Program-made: the position numbers and the translations under genes | Notes under the pieces: generated by a model | What the model was told of the DNA's origin: nothing | What the model saw: only the letters and a program-made list of their open reading frames with translations | The model's database searches: none | Shown: positions 21,936-32,300 of the stretch, piece after piece | How positions within the stretch are numbered: the stretch's first letter is position 1 | Layout of the letters: each line of letters begins with the position of its first letter | Source: Brachycybe producta | Lineage: Eukaryota > Arthropoda > Diplopoda > Playtdesmida > Andrognathidae | Length of the DNA: 64,000 nucleotides | Direction of reading: 5' to 3' | Assembly (NCBI GenBank): GCA_036925085.1 | Contig: JAUPFP010000011.1 | Coordinates: 3,003,797 to 3,067,796 of the forward strand

Positions 21936-22675
21936 AGAGGCTACATCACAAAATTACTTCGAAGAAAAAATGTTAATTTTTAAAATACACTGTGGTGGCG
22001 GCAATATGTTTATTTTTCATATTTAAAGTTGTCCAATATTAAGTTTTCAAAGTGCATTGTGCACCTTAAATATATGCTGATCGAGTGATAGAATGACAAA
22101 AAATTGGTAAAGTGCGGTTATATTTTTAAAAAAACTATTTCAAAATCGCGAATTTCTAACTATGTTAAACTCCATTGAGTACCATGCTCGTAAAGAAAAA
22201 AAAACATCCATTAAAATGTTAGTAAAAATACCTAAAAAAATAATTTTAAAAACCACAATTAAACCACAGTGAAGCCAACACGTTGGCGCACGTGCAGATT
22301 TTTCTCTGGTTTTAAGAATTATTTTTTACATATTTTTCCGACCATTTTTAATGGATCTTTTTTTTTTTTGCTTGTGAGCACATACTCAATGGAGTTTAAC
22401 ATAAGAGTAAGAAATTCGCGATTTTGAAATAGTTTTTAAAAATATAACCGCATTTACAAATTTTTTGTCATTCTATCACTCGATCAGCATATATTTAAGG
22501 TGCACAATGCACTTTGAAAACTTAATATTGGACAACTTTAAATATGAAAAATAAACATATTGCCGCGACTGTGTATTTTAAAAATTAACTTTTCTTTAAC
22601 ATCGGGTCTATGGGCTCAATGGAAAAACGATGCTAGCGCTCTTTGTGGAGATTTTTCAAACTAATTGTGTGACAA
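21936..22675. mobile_element. Large foldback family F (GAGGCTACATCAC ends), copy 1
   Basis: About 740 bp, arms about 350 bp. It starts TTAAGAGGCTACATCACAAA and carries arm markers GTGCACCTTAAATATATGC, GATCGAGTGATAGAATGACA and TTTCAAAATCGCGAATTTC. The centre has CCAACACGTTGGCGCACGTG. The right arm is the inverted copy (TTTAACATCGGGTCTATGGG...) and ends raggedly. Nine copies occur in the window; none codes for protein. Confidence 0.9.
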
Positions 22676-22735
22676 AAAGAGAAAAAACTGCAACATGTGA
22701 CTACTTACTGGGGGGGGGGCTTTGATGTTACTTCA

Positions 22736-23132
22736 GGGTCTATTTATACAGGTTCGTAGCGACTATGGGACGAGCACTACCCGAGTCTGAGAGAAAAAAG
22801 CCTTTCTAATTATACAGAATATGCACGAGGACACGGCACATGGACGAGAATAGGCAAAGGCTTTAGAACGACTCGTGGCAAAATCATTTAGATAAAATGA
22901 TGTGGACAAGTTCTTCGTTCTAAAAATTGTGCACATCGAGTAGGGATTACAATAACAAACGAAAACGGGAAGAGAACTGAAAGAGATTCCGGAAAAATAG
23001 CGTTGGCAACGATAGATAACGGACACGGACAAGCTCGGTGTCAATATAAACAGTTCTACCTCGAACAATATTTTGGTTCGGGTTTGTTTTGTGCTTGTCC
23101 CGTAGTCGTTACTTACCTGTATAAATGGACCC
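22736..23132. mobile_element. Foldback element with about 40-bp imperfect terminal inverted repeats
   Basis: GGGTCTATTTATACAGGTTC...GACTATGGGACGAGCA is mirrored by TGCTTGTCCCGTAGTC...ACCTGTATAAATGGACCC. The interior has no long reading frame of note. No target duplication was evident. Confidence 0.75.
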
Positions 23133-23677
23133 TAAGTATATAATTTTATTCGTTCGATTAAACCACTATTGTGAATTTATGGGTTTTTATGATCCTCGGA
23201 AGTCTGTTGGGCCCTCCTTAGTTCATTTCAGTGCTTTTCAGGGCATCTAGAAGACTTTCATTTTTTGAAGTTACCTACTAGAAAAAGCTAGGTTGAGTTC
23301 AATACCTGAACTTGCAATTGGTTGCTCACAAGGAGAAGAAATATTTTCAGCTCGAACATTTAAACGTAAAGAATGTCTTGTCAAAAGAAACATTGAAAAC
23401 AATTCTCAAAATATCAAAGGAAAAAAAACCTTGAAAATAATACTCCTATCGCACTACTACTGCTTTTCATAAAATGAATTGAAACTGGACTAGTTCTTTT
23501 TTTAAAAAAAAAAAGCAGTCCAACTTGAACCAATTACCAATTAGGAAAATCGCTACAAAGTACCAGCCAGTGTGTTTGCACTTAAAAAATAACTTTTGAA
23601 CATTATGACTAACTTAATTATGAATATGTTTGCTAGTGTAAAAGTAGGCCAATAAACAAGCATGTGTATAAAAAAAT
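23133..23677. other. Intergenic, nothing recognised
   Basis: AT-rich sequence without convincing exons, tRNA signals or inverted repeats longer than about 15 bp. Confidence 0.5.
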
Positions 23678-23730
23678 GTGCTGCAAATAATTTGTGTTAC
23701 TGCTACAGTAACACAAATTATTTGCAGCAC
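23678..23730. repeat. Perfect 25-bp-arm hairpin
   Basis: GTGCTGCAAATAATTTGTGT then TACTG, a 3-base loop CTA, and the exact complement ending GCAGCAC. A perfect palindrome this size with so small a loop is unusual in cloned DNA. Confidence 0.9.
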
Positions 23731-23779
23731 ACTGGCTACCCAGTGTCCACAGATGATTTATTTTTTAATCGGTTATGCC

Positions 23780-23912
23780 TTGTTTCCACTGGTGCAACAA
23801 TTTGAACTGGTAAAAAATAGAACACACGTGGCCCGCACCTAATCACTATCATAGGCGGGGGCCACGTGTGTTCTATTTTCCACCAGTTGAAATTTTTATG
23901 CCAAAGGAAACA
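23780..23912. mobile_element. Foldback hairpin with ACACACGTGGCCC arms
   Basis: TTTCCACTGGTGCAACAATTTGAACTGG...ATAGAACACACGTGGCCC pairs with GGGCCACGTGTGTTCTAT...CCAGTTGAAATTTTTATGCC. Arms are about 55 bp and the spacer about 20 bp. It directly abuts a truncated family-A element at 23917. Confidence 0.75.
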
Positions 23913-23916
23913 CACG

Positions 23917-24082
23917 CAATTAGAAATCCTGGACGAGCAGAAGTTGGCTCCGCTACTTTTTATGACGAACGCAACTTCTAATTGGTTGGTAACTTGGTTA
24001 TGTAGTCTGACGTCACATGCTCCGCCCTTTTCAACGTCGAACAACACAACAAACCAATTAGAAGTTGCCGTTCGTCATAACT
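23917..24082. mobile_element. ACAGGC palindromic element, family A, copy 2, truncated
   Basis: CGCAATTAGAAATCCTGG...GAAGTTGGCTCCGC to GAAGTTGCCGTTCGTCATAA. The right outer arm is missing. Confidence 0.75.
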
Positions 24083-24106
24083 TGTGTCATCCTTATACCC
24101 CTAGTA

Positions 24107-24345
24107 CACACACCTGATAATTTAAATGCATTTAAATAATAAATGTGTTCTACAGAGCCCTGTGAAGGGCAAACAAACAGTATATAGCGAATTTAATTTA
24201 TTCACTTAATAATCTGAAAATAATTGAGTTAATACTTAAATATAATAAATAAACTATTGACAAAATATTGATTTAGTATTTCAATTTAAAATACCGGTAT
24301 TAATAATAAAGTGAATTATACGGAATCCAGTTTAATCCAGTTATT
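24107..24345. repeat. Dispersed repeat family D, copy 1 (uninterrupted)
   Basis: It is the inverted counterpart of 27400-27870. It contains CAGAGCCCTGTGAAGGGCAAAC, ATTTAGTATTTCAATTTAAA and GTGAATTATACGGAATCCAG. It lacks the 170-bp palindrome that sits at 27530-27694 in the other copy, so it gives the empty site. Confidence 0.8.
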
Positions 24346-24912
24346 TCAAAATCGCGAAACCACACTGATGCCAACACATTGGCGCACGTGCAGATTTATT
24401 TGCTTACGAGCGCGTACTCTATGGAGTTTAACATAAAGAGTTAGAAATTCGCGATTTTTAAATAGTTTTTTTTTTTTTAAATAGAACCGCACTTCGCACG
24501 TGCGCCAATGTGTTGGCTTCACTGTGGTTTAATTGTGGTTTTTAAAATTATTTTTTTAGGTATTTTTACTAACATTTTAGTGGATGTTTTTTTCTTCTTT
24601 ACGAGCACGGTACTCAATGGAGTTTAACATAGTTAGAAATTCGCGATTTTGAAATAATTTTTAAAAATATAACCGCACTTTACCAATTTTTTTGTCATTC
24701 TATCACTCGATCAGCATATATTTAAGGTGCACATTAGCACTTTGAAAACTTATTATTGGACAACTTTAAATATGAAAAATAAACATGTTGCCGCGACTAA
24801 GTGTATTTTAAAAATTAACATTTTTTCTTTAACATTGGGTCTATGGGCTCAATTGAAAAACGATGCTAGCGCTCGTTGCGGATATTTTTCGATGTAATTT
24901 TGTGATGTAGCC
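24346..24912. mobile_element. Foldback family F, copy 2, rearranged
   Basis: Left part truncated: it starts near the centre of the element. The TTTCAAAATCGCG and CACATTGGCGCACGTG segments are repeated, then a complete right arm ends near GATGTAGCCCC. Confidence 0.8.
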
Positions 24913-25440
24913 CCCATAAGCTTGCTGCACATGCACTATTTCGAAACGGAATGAATCAGAATATTTCGATGGAGCACCGCACACTACCTTGGATCGGATC
25001 GGAAACGCCACATCGGAACTAAACGAATCAGTTTGTCAGAGAGAGAGAGAGAGAGAGAAAAAGAGAATTTTTACTGACTCCGAAACAGCGCATGCGATAG
25101 CTCAGCGTGCAAACTCTCCTCACTGAGTCACTGTTGCTCTCTGGCTGCTGTCTTCCGACTGACATGAATTTTCGATCGCCAATTCCGACCTAATGTGCTG
25201 ACAAAATTTCTCATTTCCGTTCCTAAGGGTTCCGATTCCTGACTGGTTAAAAATTTTCGAAAGTGTTTTCTGCTTTTTAAAACACGTGAAAGATGCACCA
25301 CGTACCACCATTTGATGATTTTGCAATGATTAAGCTCTATTGATTCATGCTCCCTTTTAGTTAAAATTTAAAATTTCAATTTGAAAAAAAAAAAAAATTA
25401 ACATTAAGAATACTAGAGTATTCTTTCGATTAACAGACAC
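24913..25440. other. Intergenic, no gene seen
   Basis: Unique-looking sequence with a short GA run at 25040-25060. The minus-strand open frame at 25120-25326 has no recognisable domain. Confidence 0.45.
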
Positions 25441-25471
25441 TTATAGCCTCTAATGATTAGAGGCTAAACGG

Positions 25472-26534
25472 GTCAGGATAAAAGGATGAACCGATGAACA
25501 GGATCAACATTGTAGGTAATCCTAAAACCTAAAACAGAATGCATATGGAATTAGATGAACACAAAAACCTTGGGCAGGAACACTATTAACATGGTTGCAG
25601 AACACACAAATCATGATTAAAGCCTCGTTTTCACGTTTCATGGTGAAGAAGACCACATGATAGTCACTATCGCAATAGTAATAGTTGTTAAGTGACCGCT
25701 TGTAGGGAAATATCCACTTTGTAGAGAAATTTGGCTCCTGGAGGGAGAGAGGTAACACTGTTTTTGACTCAAACATATCTGTGAAGTAGATAGACGTCAC
25801 ACAAGTCATGTGACAGAACTATCACGTTACTTCAAGACATGTAAGCCTCATTTTCACGGCGATAGTTTATCGTGAGAGTAGCTGTCATGAAAGTTGTGAT
25901 AGTTCACTCTCACGAAAGCAACTCTCTACACGTCTTGAAGTAATGTGATACTTCTGTCACGACAGTGTGACGTTTACTTCATAGCTATCATTGAGTCAAC
26001 AACAGTGTTGCCTCTCTCTCCCTCTAGAAGCCAAATTTCCCATCAAAGTGGATATTTCAGTACAAGCAGTCACTCAACAACTATTTTACTATTGCTACAG
26101 TACTATCAACTATCTATGGTCAAACGAGATAGTGTGATAGTGCTATCGCGACAGTGCGATAGTGACTATCATGTGGTCTGCACGAAGATACTTCTCGCGA
26201 TAGTTGTTTTCATGACAGCAACTATCATGACAACTATCATCGTGAAAACGGGGCTGTAGACTGTTGCTATCGTGACAGTGAACTATGGCAACTTACATGA
26301 CAGGTACTCTCACGAAAGAACCATCGCCGTAAAAACGAGGCTTTACATCGAACTAATTTTTTAACATTCTTGGGGGGGGGGGGGTCACGCCCCCTGACCC
26401 CCTGCAACAAACTTAATTTCACGTAACCCCACCTAATAACCGATGTATAAAAAAAAAGAATATTGTTCACCCAATTATATAAACATTCTGTTTCGGGTTT
26501 TAGAGTTACCCTAAATGTTAACCCTTTTAATCTG
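25472..26534. mobile_element. GATGAAC foldback (family C) with another element inside
   Basis: The left end GGGTCAGGATAAAAGGATGA...GTAATCCTAAAACC pairs with the right end near 26480-26530 (GGGTTTTAGAGTTACCC...CCTTTTAATCTG). Between them, 25615-26345 is a separate block rich in CGATAGT/ACTATCG and framed by AAGCCTCGTTTTCACG / CGTAAAAACGAGGCTT. The right end of family C is also the insertion site of the family-A element at 26535. Confidence 0.7.
25615..26345. mobile_element. Foldback block of CTATCG/CGATAG repeats
   Basis: AAGCCTCATTTTCACGGCGATAG (25849) and CCATCGCCGTAAAAACGAGGCTT (26318) are inverted copies, with a further direct copy at 25619. Inside, CGATAGTGACTATC-like palindromes and GTGATAGT/ACTATCAT words recur many times. 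This looks like two overlapping inverted-repeat units. It is not coding. Confidence 0.65.
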
Positions 26535-26741
26535 ACAGGCAATTAGAAATCGGGACGAACATAAGTTGGCTCCGTCCTTTTTATGGCGACCGTCAACTTC
26601 TAATTGGTTTGTTGTGTAGTCTGACGTCACATGCTCTGCCGTTTTCAACGTCGAACAACACAACAAACCCATTAGAAGTTGCCGGTCGTCGTAAATAGGC
26701 GCGGAGTCAACTGATGTTCGTCCCGATTTCTAATTACCTGT
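26535..26741. mobile_element. ACAGGC palindromic element, family A, copy 3, perfect 9-bp target duplication
   Basis: TTTAATCTG flanks both sides (26526-26534 and 26742-26750). The arms share ATCGGGACGAACATAAGTTGG / GATGTTCGTCCCGAT: the copy-specific word CGGGACGAACA appears in both arms. Confidence 0.92.
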
Positions 26742-26750
26742 TTTAATCTG

Positions 26751-27360
26751 TCTCGGCTAAGCGGCTACTAATCAAATGCAGATTAAACGTAACAAAATAA
26801 AAGTACCCACAGCATTGTAATTTTCCTTACCTTTCACAAAAAACAACAACCAAGCTACCAACGATGTAGTTTTTCCATTTGCCACCAATTTTTTTTTACC
26901 AGTATATACGAGCGTATTATGGCATCATCAGCTTTTTGACTTGTAAGAGATTTGCCGACTCTTTCTTGTCTTGCAATAGAAACTAGAAGGCTGGTTTAGC
27001 AGTGCACTGAGATAAGTTTTACTGAAGCTAAAGATTTTCAGCTAATGTGCTCCATAATCTTCACCTACAATCAAAACATTTCAGCTTTTCAATTGCCAAA
27101 AAAAAAAATACTGTAGTTTCAAGCACCTCAATCAATTCATATTAATGTCACGTGACCTTCATACCGAAATAATTCTTTCCATGAAATGCCGATTTTACAT
27201 TCCTACTGGTTGATCGCCATCATGTGATGATGACATCACTCAGGGGCGTAGCTAGGGGCCTACAGGCACCGCAATTGGGGAGGGGCGCAGGAGGTTTTCG
27301 GGAGACAAAAAAATGCACTTTTAGTAAAGAAAAAAAAAATAACTTTTGAGTCTTTATAAT
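26751..27360. other. Intergenic with a CAGGGGCGTAGCTAGG-type repeat end
   Basis: At 27240-27300 a sequence beginning CAGGGGCGTAGCTAGGGGCC resembles the end of a DNA transposon type common in invertebrates. The rest has no gene that I can support. Confidence 0.4.
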
Positions 27361-27399
27361 ATTCTGTACACACATGAGTTAAATGAATTCAAATTAAAA

Positions 27400-27870
27400 G
27401 TGTTTAGGTGAATTATACGGAATCCAGTTAAGGACATGAACCAAATAAAAATTGACTTTATTACTAATATTTTAAATTGAAATACTAAATCAATATTTTG
27501 TAAATAGTTTATATAATAGGGACTTAGCGAAATTTCGTACGAAATAAATTTATTTACGAAATCCATTATTTTGACGTCACAAATAAAATTTCACCAATTA
27601 ATCTCGTTAAATATAACGAAATCAGCCGGAAATGACGTCAAAATAATGGATTTCGTAAATAAATTTATTTCGTACGAAATTTCGCTAAGTCCCCAATTAT
27701 ATTTAAGTATTAACTCAATATTTTCAGATTATTAACTGAATAAATTGAATTCGATATATTGATTGTTTGTTTGCCCTTCACAGGGCTCTGTAGAACATGT
27801 TTATTATTTAAATGCATTTAAATTATCAGGTGTGTACTAGGTATAAGGCTATGCTAAATGCTGATTTCAC
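27400..27870. repeat. Dispersed repeat family D, copy 2, interrupted
   Basis: GTGAATTATACGGAATCCAG...CAATATTTTGTAAATAGTTTAT then a 61-bp-arm palindrome (27530-27694), then ATATTTAAGTATTAACTC...TTTGCCCTTCACAGGGCTCTGTAG. The two outer parts match 24107-24345 in reverse. Fragments also lie at 42660-42790 and 43210-43345. Confidence 0.8.
27530..27694. mobile_element. Palindromic MITE with perfect 61-bp terminal inverted repeats
   Basis: The left arm runs from GGGACTTAGCGAAATTTCGT to CCATTATTTTGACGTCA. The right arm is its exact complement over 61 bp. The centre is about 43 bp. It sits within repeat family D, whose uninterrupted copy at 24107-24345 shows the empty target in a TTTATTATATTTAAG context. 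Confidence 0.92.
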
Positions 27871-28008
27871 CTTTAAATTATAGTCTCTAACCGGGTTCTG
27901 TCACTGAAAAAACGCAATTTTTCGTTTACTTCTGAATAGGTATTCTTTTTTTAAAAAAATTTGGGACGCACAGAAGATTTTTGCTGCCGGGCGCCAAAAA
28001 AAAAAACC

Positions 28009-28198
28009 ACAAGCAAGTGTGTGCAGCAAGATAGTCGTTTGCCACGCCCCTTTTATGAGCGTCATACCACATATCAACCAATTAAAATTGAAAAGGGCGG
28101 GGCATGTAACGTCAGATAAAATAAACAAATTAAAAGTTACCGTTCCTCATATAAGGGGAGGGGCAAACGACTGTATATTACTGTGCACACTTGCCTGT
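28009..28198. mobile_element. ACAGGC palindromic element, family B, copy 4
   Basis: ACAAGCAAGTGTGTGCAGCA...ATAGTCGTTTGCC pairs with GGCAAACGACTGTAT...TGTGCACACTTGCCTGT. The centre has AACCAATTAAAATTGAAAAGGGCGGGGCATG. One end base is changed. Confidence 0.85.
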
Positions 28199-28279
28199 CC
28201 AAAACCTAGCTGCAACTGACATCACTAGCTTGTCTGCTACAACGAGCAGAAATATCTAAAGCCCGCCCCCCAATTCACT

Positions 28280-28416
28280 ACAGGCAGTTGGATTCAGCAC
28301 AAGAAATTCGTTTGCCCTTTTATGAGGATCGGCAATTTCTAATTGGTTGATATTTGGTCTGACGCTCATGAAAGGGCGGGGCAAACGAATTTCTTGTGAT
28401 GGGTCCAAACGCCTGT
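28280..28416. mobile_element. ACAGGC palindromic element, family B, copy 5 (short)
   Basis: ACAGGCAGTTGGATTCAGCACAAGAAATTCG pairs with CGAATTTCTTGTGATGGGTCC...GCCTGT. The copy-private word ACAAGAAATTCGTTTGCCC is mirrored in the other arm. The central part is shortened. Confidence 0.85.
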
Positions 28417-28724
28417 ATTCACGTGCGAGCCAGTCGGCATACCAACTCATTACCTTGGTTGACACAGACATATTTGCAAGCGAATGAAGAGCTCGTGGTT
28501 GGGCTCACGGTTGGAGTCTGGGTTGGTGGCTCGTTCTGCAAACCGTCGAGCCCGGACCGGACCTCCAGACGGCTCGAACGGTTTTTACAGCATGCCCGAC
28601 CGGTTCTGCGAACACTGCTTACCACATCACAGACATTTTGATTTTTAACCAGTTTTTTTTTATTACGGCGAGCCATGAGGAACGCAACTAGGAGTTTGTC
28701 CGTCTAATGTATGGGCAGGTGTGG

Positions 28725-28815
28725 GACATTTGCCCTGAAGCCATGTGCCCTAAAGAGACATTTTCCCTATAAGCACTTGCCTTAAAATCATTTGCCCTAA
28801 AGGAACATGTGCCCT
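28725..28815. repeat. TTTGCCCTAAA-type minisatellite, locus 2 (short)
   Basis: Five or six degenerate half-units (CATTTGCCCTGAAG, TGTGCCCTAAAGAGACAT and similar). Confidence 0.8.
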
Positions 28816-29206
28816 AAAGATCTCGCACAGTTTGAATTCGGTTGCTGACTTCTTTTTGAAGAAGCAGTTGAGGCTGCGAGAAGTTCTACCTCGTGGTATC
28901 TATTCACACTCACTGCCCGCCCAGTAGAGTGGACGTCGAGATTTTTTCAACAACGCCGATCGGCTCTGGCATAGCGACAATGCCGATTCAAGCCGAACGG
29001 CATAGTGTGGATGCACCTTTATACATTGCAATACTTAGCCATTCACATCTTCTTTCGCGTCTTCGTTATAGTACAACCATCGTTTCAAAAGAATTCACTT
29101 GGTAGTTTGTCGATTAACTTCGTCCTGTCTTCCATAGAATCCTGCGTCACATCTTAAAAAAAAAGGAAACAACAAACAAACAAGATTTTCTCCAAGACTA
29201 TTTACA

Positions 29207-29212
29207 TTTATT
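29207..29212 (-). terminator. Possible polyadenylation signal for the PPxY gene
   Basis: AATAAA on the minus strand, about 180 bp after the stop codon at 29390-29392. Confidence 0.45.
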
Positions 29213-29389
29213 TGTAAAAGATTAATTACTATGTGACCCAAAAATTATACTGCTTTATAGCAATAGAAGTAGCCAAATAATCACGGAACTGTTTATCGAA
29301 AGTAGATTTTAAGTAGCACGCAGTCGCAAACATGTGTTCTGCTTTCGAGCTCAGTTATCCAAACAAGCAAAATTAAATCCGACAAGTCA

Positions 29390-32300
29390 TCATAAATGGG
29401 CCAAGATTTCCATTTCTCCTGGAGACGTCCTGTGAACCTGAATACCTACGCTCGTTCCCTGGTCCTGACTAACACCTCCTCCTCCTCCTCCTCCAAGAAC
29501 ACGAGACGAGTTCGTTGTCTGTACAATGGTCACTACGTTACAATCGTGTGGCCTTTTGGTTCTACTGGAAGTGACCGTCGGTACCTCCGCATAATCGCGA
29601 TTGTCTTTAGCGGATCCGTGATTAGAACGGTCCTCCATCATCGAATGGCGGTTTCCTCTCATAACTCGAGACTCACCGACAGTAGGATCCAACCTAGTGA
29701 TTGATTCCGAAGTCACTGTGACGGAGGCAATCTCAGAAGGAGTCTGTGGGGTCCCGGTACTAGTGTTGTTGTTGCAACCACTCTGACGATCGCTGAGAGG
29801 AATTGCAACGTCAAAAAGACTTTCGTGAGAAAGCAAACTCAAGCTAAGCGAAGGATCTCGGCTATGATTGCCGACACTATTAATATTATGCACTCCTGCC
29901 ACTGTCGTCTGAACCAAACCGTGTGGCCCAGCTGGGTTGCTGCTCTCGCTTGTGGTGCCCGGATTGGGGTTAACTGAACTGGCTCGCGATCGGTAACTGG
30001 GTGGTCGACTGTAGTCGCTTTCCCTCGTAAAATGAATCGGCGGCCTACAAATAAAACAGAAACACGCAACAACACATCAGAACAAATCAGATGAAAATCT
30101 AGAATTCCGTACAGATCCATAAAATCTTGTCATTATTGATGAAAATGAAAATGTGCATGAAAAATATTTTGTTTTTAATTTGAGATGGTTCATGAACAGT
30201 TGGTGTTCTTTCTAACTCGGGTTATTCTGTTTTTCAGGAGACAAAAGATGAGAATCTAGAAAGTATTTTAGAAACTAGAAGGTTAGATTACGCGGCTACA
30301 TCGCAAAATTACTTCGAGAAATCTCCGCAAAAAGCTCTAGCATCGTTTTTCTATTGAGCCCATAGACCCCATATGTTAAAGAAGAAACGTTAATTTTTAA
30401 AATACACAGTCGCCGGAATATGTTTATTTTTCATATTTAAAGTTTGTGCAATATTAAGTTTTCGAAGTGCAATGTGCACCTTAAATATATGCCTATCGAG
30501 TGATGTAATGACAAAAAATTGAAGTGCGGTTCTATTTTTAAAAACTATTTCAAAATCGCGAATTTCTAACTCTTTATTTTAAACTCCATTGAGTACGAGC
30601 TCGTAAGCAAAAAACATCCATTAAAATGCTCGTCAAAATACGTATAGATAATTTTAAAAAAACGCAACCACAGTGAACACATTGTGCTGATTTTTTTCTG
30701 TTTTTTTAAAATTATTTTTTACGTATTTTTACGAGCATTTTATTGGATGTTTTTTTTTGCTTACCAGTGAGTACTCAATGAAGTTTAACATAAAGAGTTA
30801 GAAATTCGCGACTTTGAAATAGTTTTTAAAAATAGAACCACACTTACCAATTTTTTTGTCATTCTATCACTCGATCAGCATATATTTAAGGTGCACATTG
30901 CACTTTAAAAACTTAATATTGGACAACTTTAAATATGAAAAATAAACCTATTGCCACGACTGTGTATTTTAGAAATTAACATTTTTTTTAAACATTGAGC
31001 CTATGGGCTCAATAGAAAACGATGCTAGCGCTCTTTGCGGAGATTTTTCGAAGTAATTTCGTGATGTGTAGCCTCTCAAAGACCAATATTATATCAACAT
31101 TTGAAATTATGTATTAACATAAAAGATGTTTTCGAAAATAAAGCAATTTCTAAATCAAAGAAATGTAAAAATTAAAATTGTTATATTAATTATTTACATA
31201 AAATAAATTTTTGTTTTCATTTATAGCGTTAGAATTAAATTAAATATGCAAGTTTCTCCCCCCCCCACCCCACACTTAAGTATGTACCTGGGGCCACCAT
31301 TACAATTAACGTTGCTTGCCACTTCCGATCGTTTTTTCGCATGGATTTCTGGATTTTTCAATTTTTTTTTTTAAATTTTTAAATTCAGTTTTAATCTTTT
31401 CCGTCTTAAATAGCCCACACCCAAATAACCACAAAAAAAACCCGCACCTGTAATTTTTAAAGTAACTTTTCTCTTTAGTTTATCAGACTCTCTTTCGATC
31501 GTCACGTCAATATAATAACTAAAAAAAAACGAAATACGAAAACCTGTTCGAATCCAAACTCACCTGGTGAATGCGTTGTTATTGTTGTTGTTGTTGCCAC
31601 CGGCATTTGATCTGTAGGTCGGAGGTGGCGAAACGGGTGAATGTGAAGTGCTCGGAGTTGGTTGATGCCGATCAAGGAGCAAAAGACGAAGGCGATACTC
31701 CTGCATCGAAGCTTGGTATGAAGGAGGCGGAGGACGATACTGAAATTCGGGATACATCATAGCTACAAGGCAAATGGGAAAAACAACAAAAATATTAATA
31801 ATGATTGCCCAGTTTTTTAAAAAAAAAAAATCCGAAACAAGACGAGGATATGAAGCCCTGCAGAGGACTTTTGCAGTTTTTTTTTTTAAATCTTGACATG
31901 TCAACTTTGTTCTCGACATGTCGACTTTTTCCAGAATCTCGACATTTCGACTTTTAATCTCTTTTATTCGGCCATGTTAATTATGTCATGTGGCACGCAC
32001 CATACTCTAATAATTATACTATTGCAAGCGCCCTCTTGTAGCAGCATTAATTTTAATTATTAGAGTATCGTGCGCACAACATGGCATAATTAACATTTCC
32101 GAATTGAAAGAGATTAAAAGTCGCCATGTCGAAATTCTCAAAAAAGTAAAAAAAAAAAAATCTCGCATGTCCTTTACGATGATGAAGATTATAGATTTCA
32201 AAGCAAATACAACTTTATGCTTTGGCTTCGGTTGTCCGTAAATTAATACAACCTGAAAAAGCGATGGAGGCTCTATCTATCGGTCTACCGTTTAAAGTGG

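Noticed and set aside
26820-26920. Minus-strand exon with a hydrophobic VAWLLFF-like stretch and a GTAAGG donor
   Set aside because: No start codon, acceptor or partner exon could be matched, and the frame is very short.
28396-28676. Overlapping 80-85 codon frames near 28.5 kb
   Set aside because: The segment is an imperfect inverted repeat (CTCGAACGG, GGTTCTGCGAAC words) and the peptides match no family.
29396-29704. Plus-strand 102-codon frame
   Set aside because: Antisense to the last exon of the PPxY protein, which has matching splice phase and motifs.
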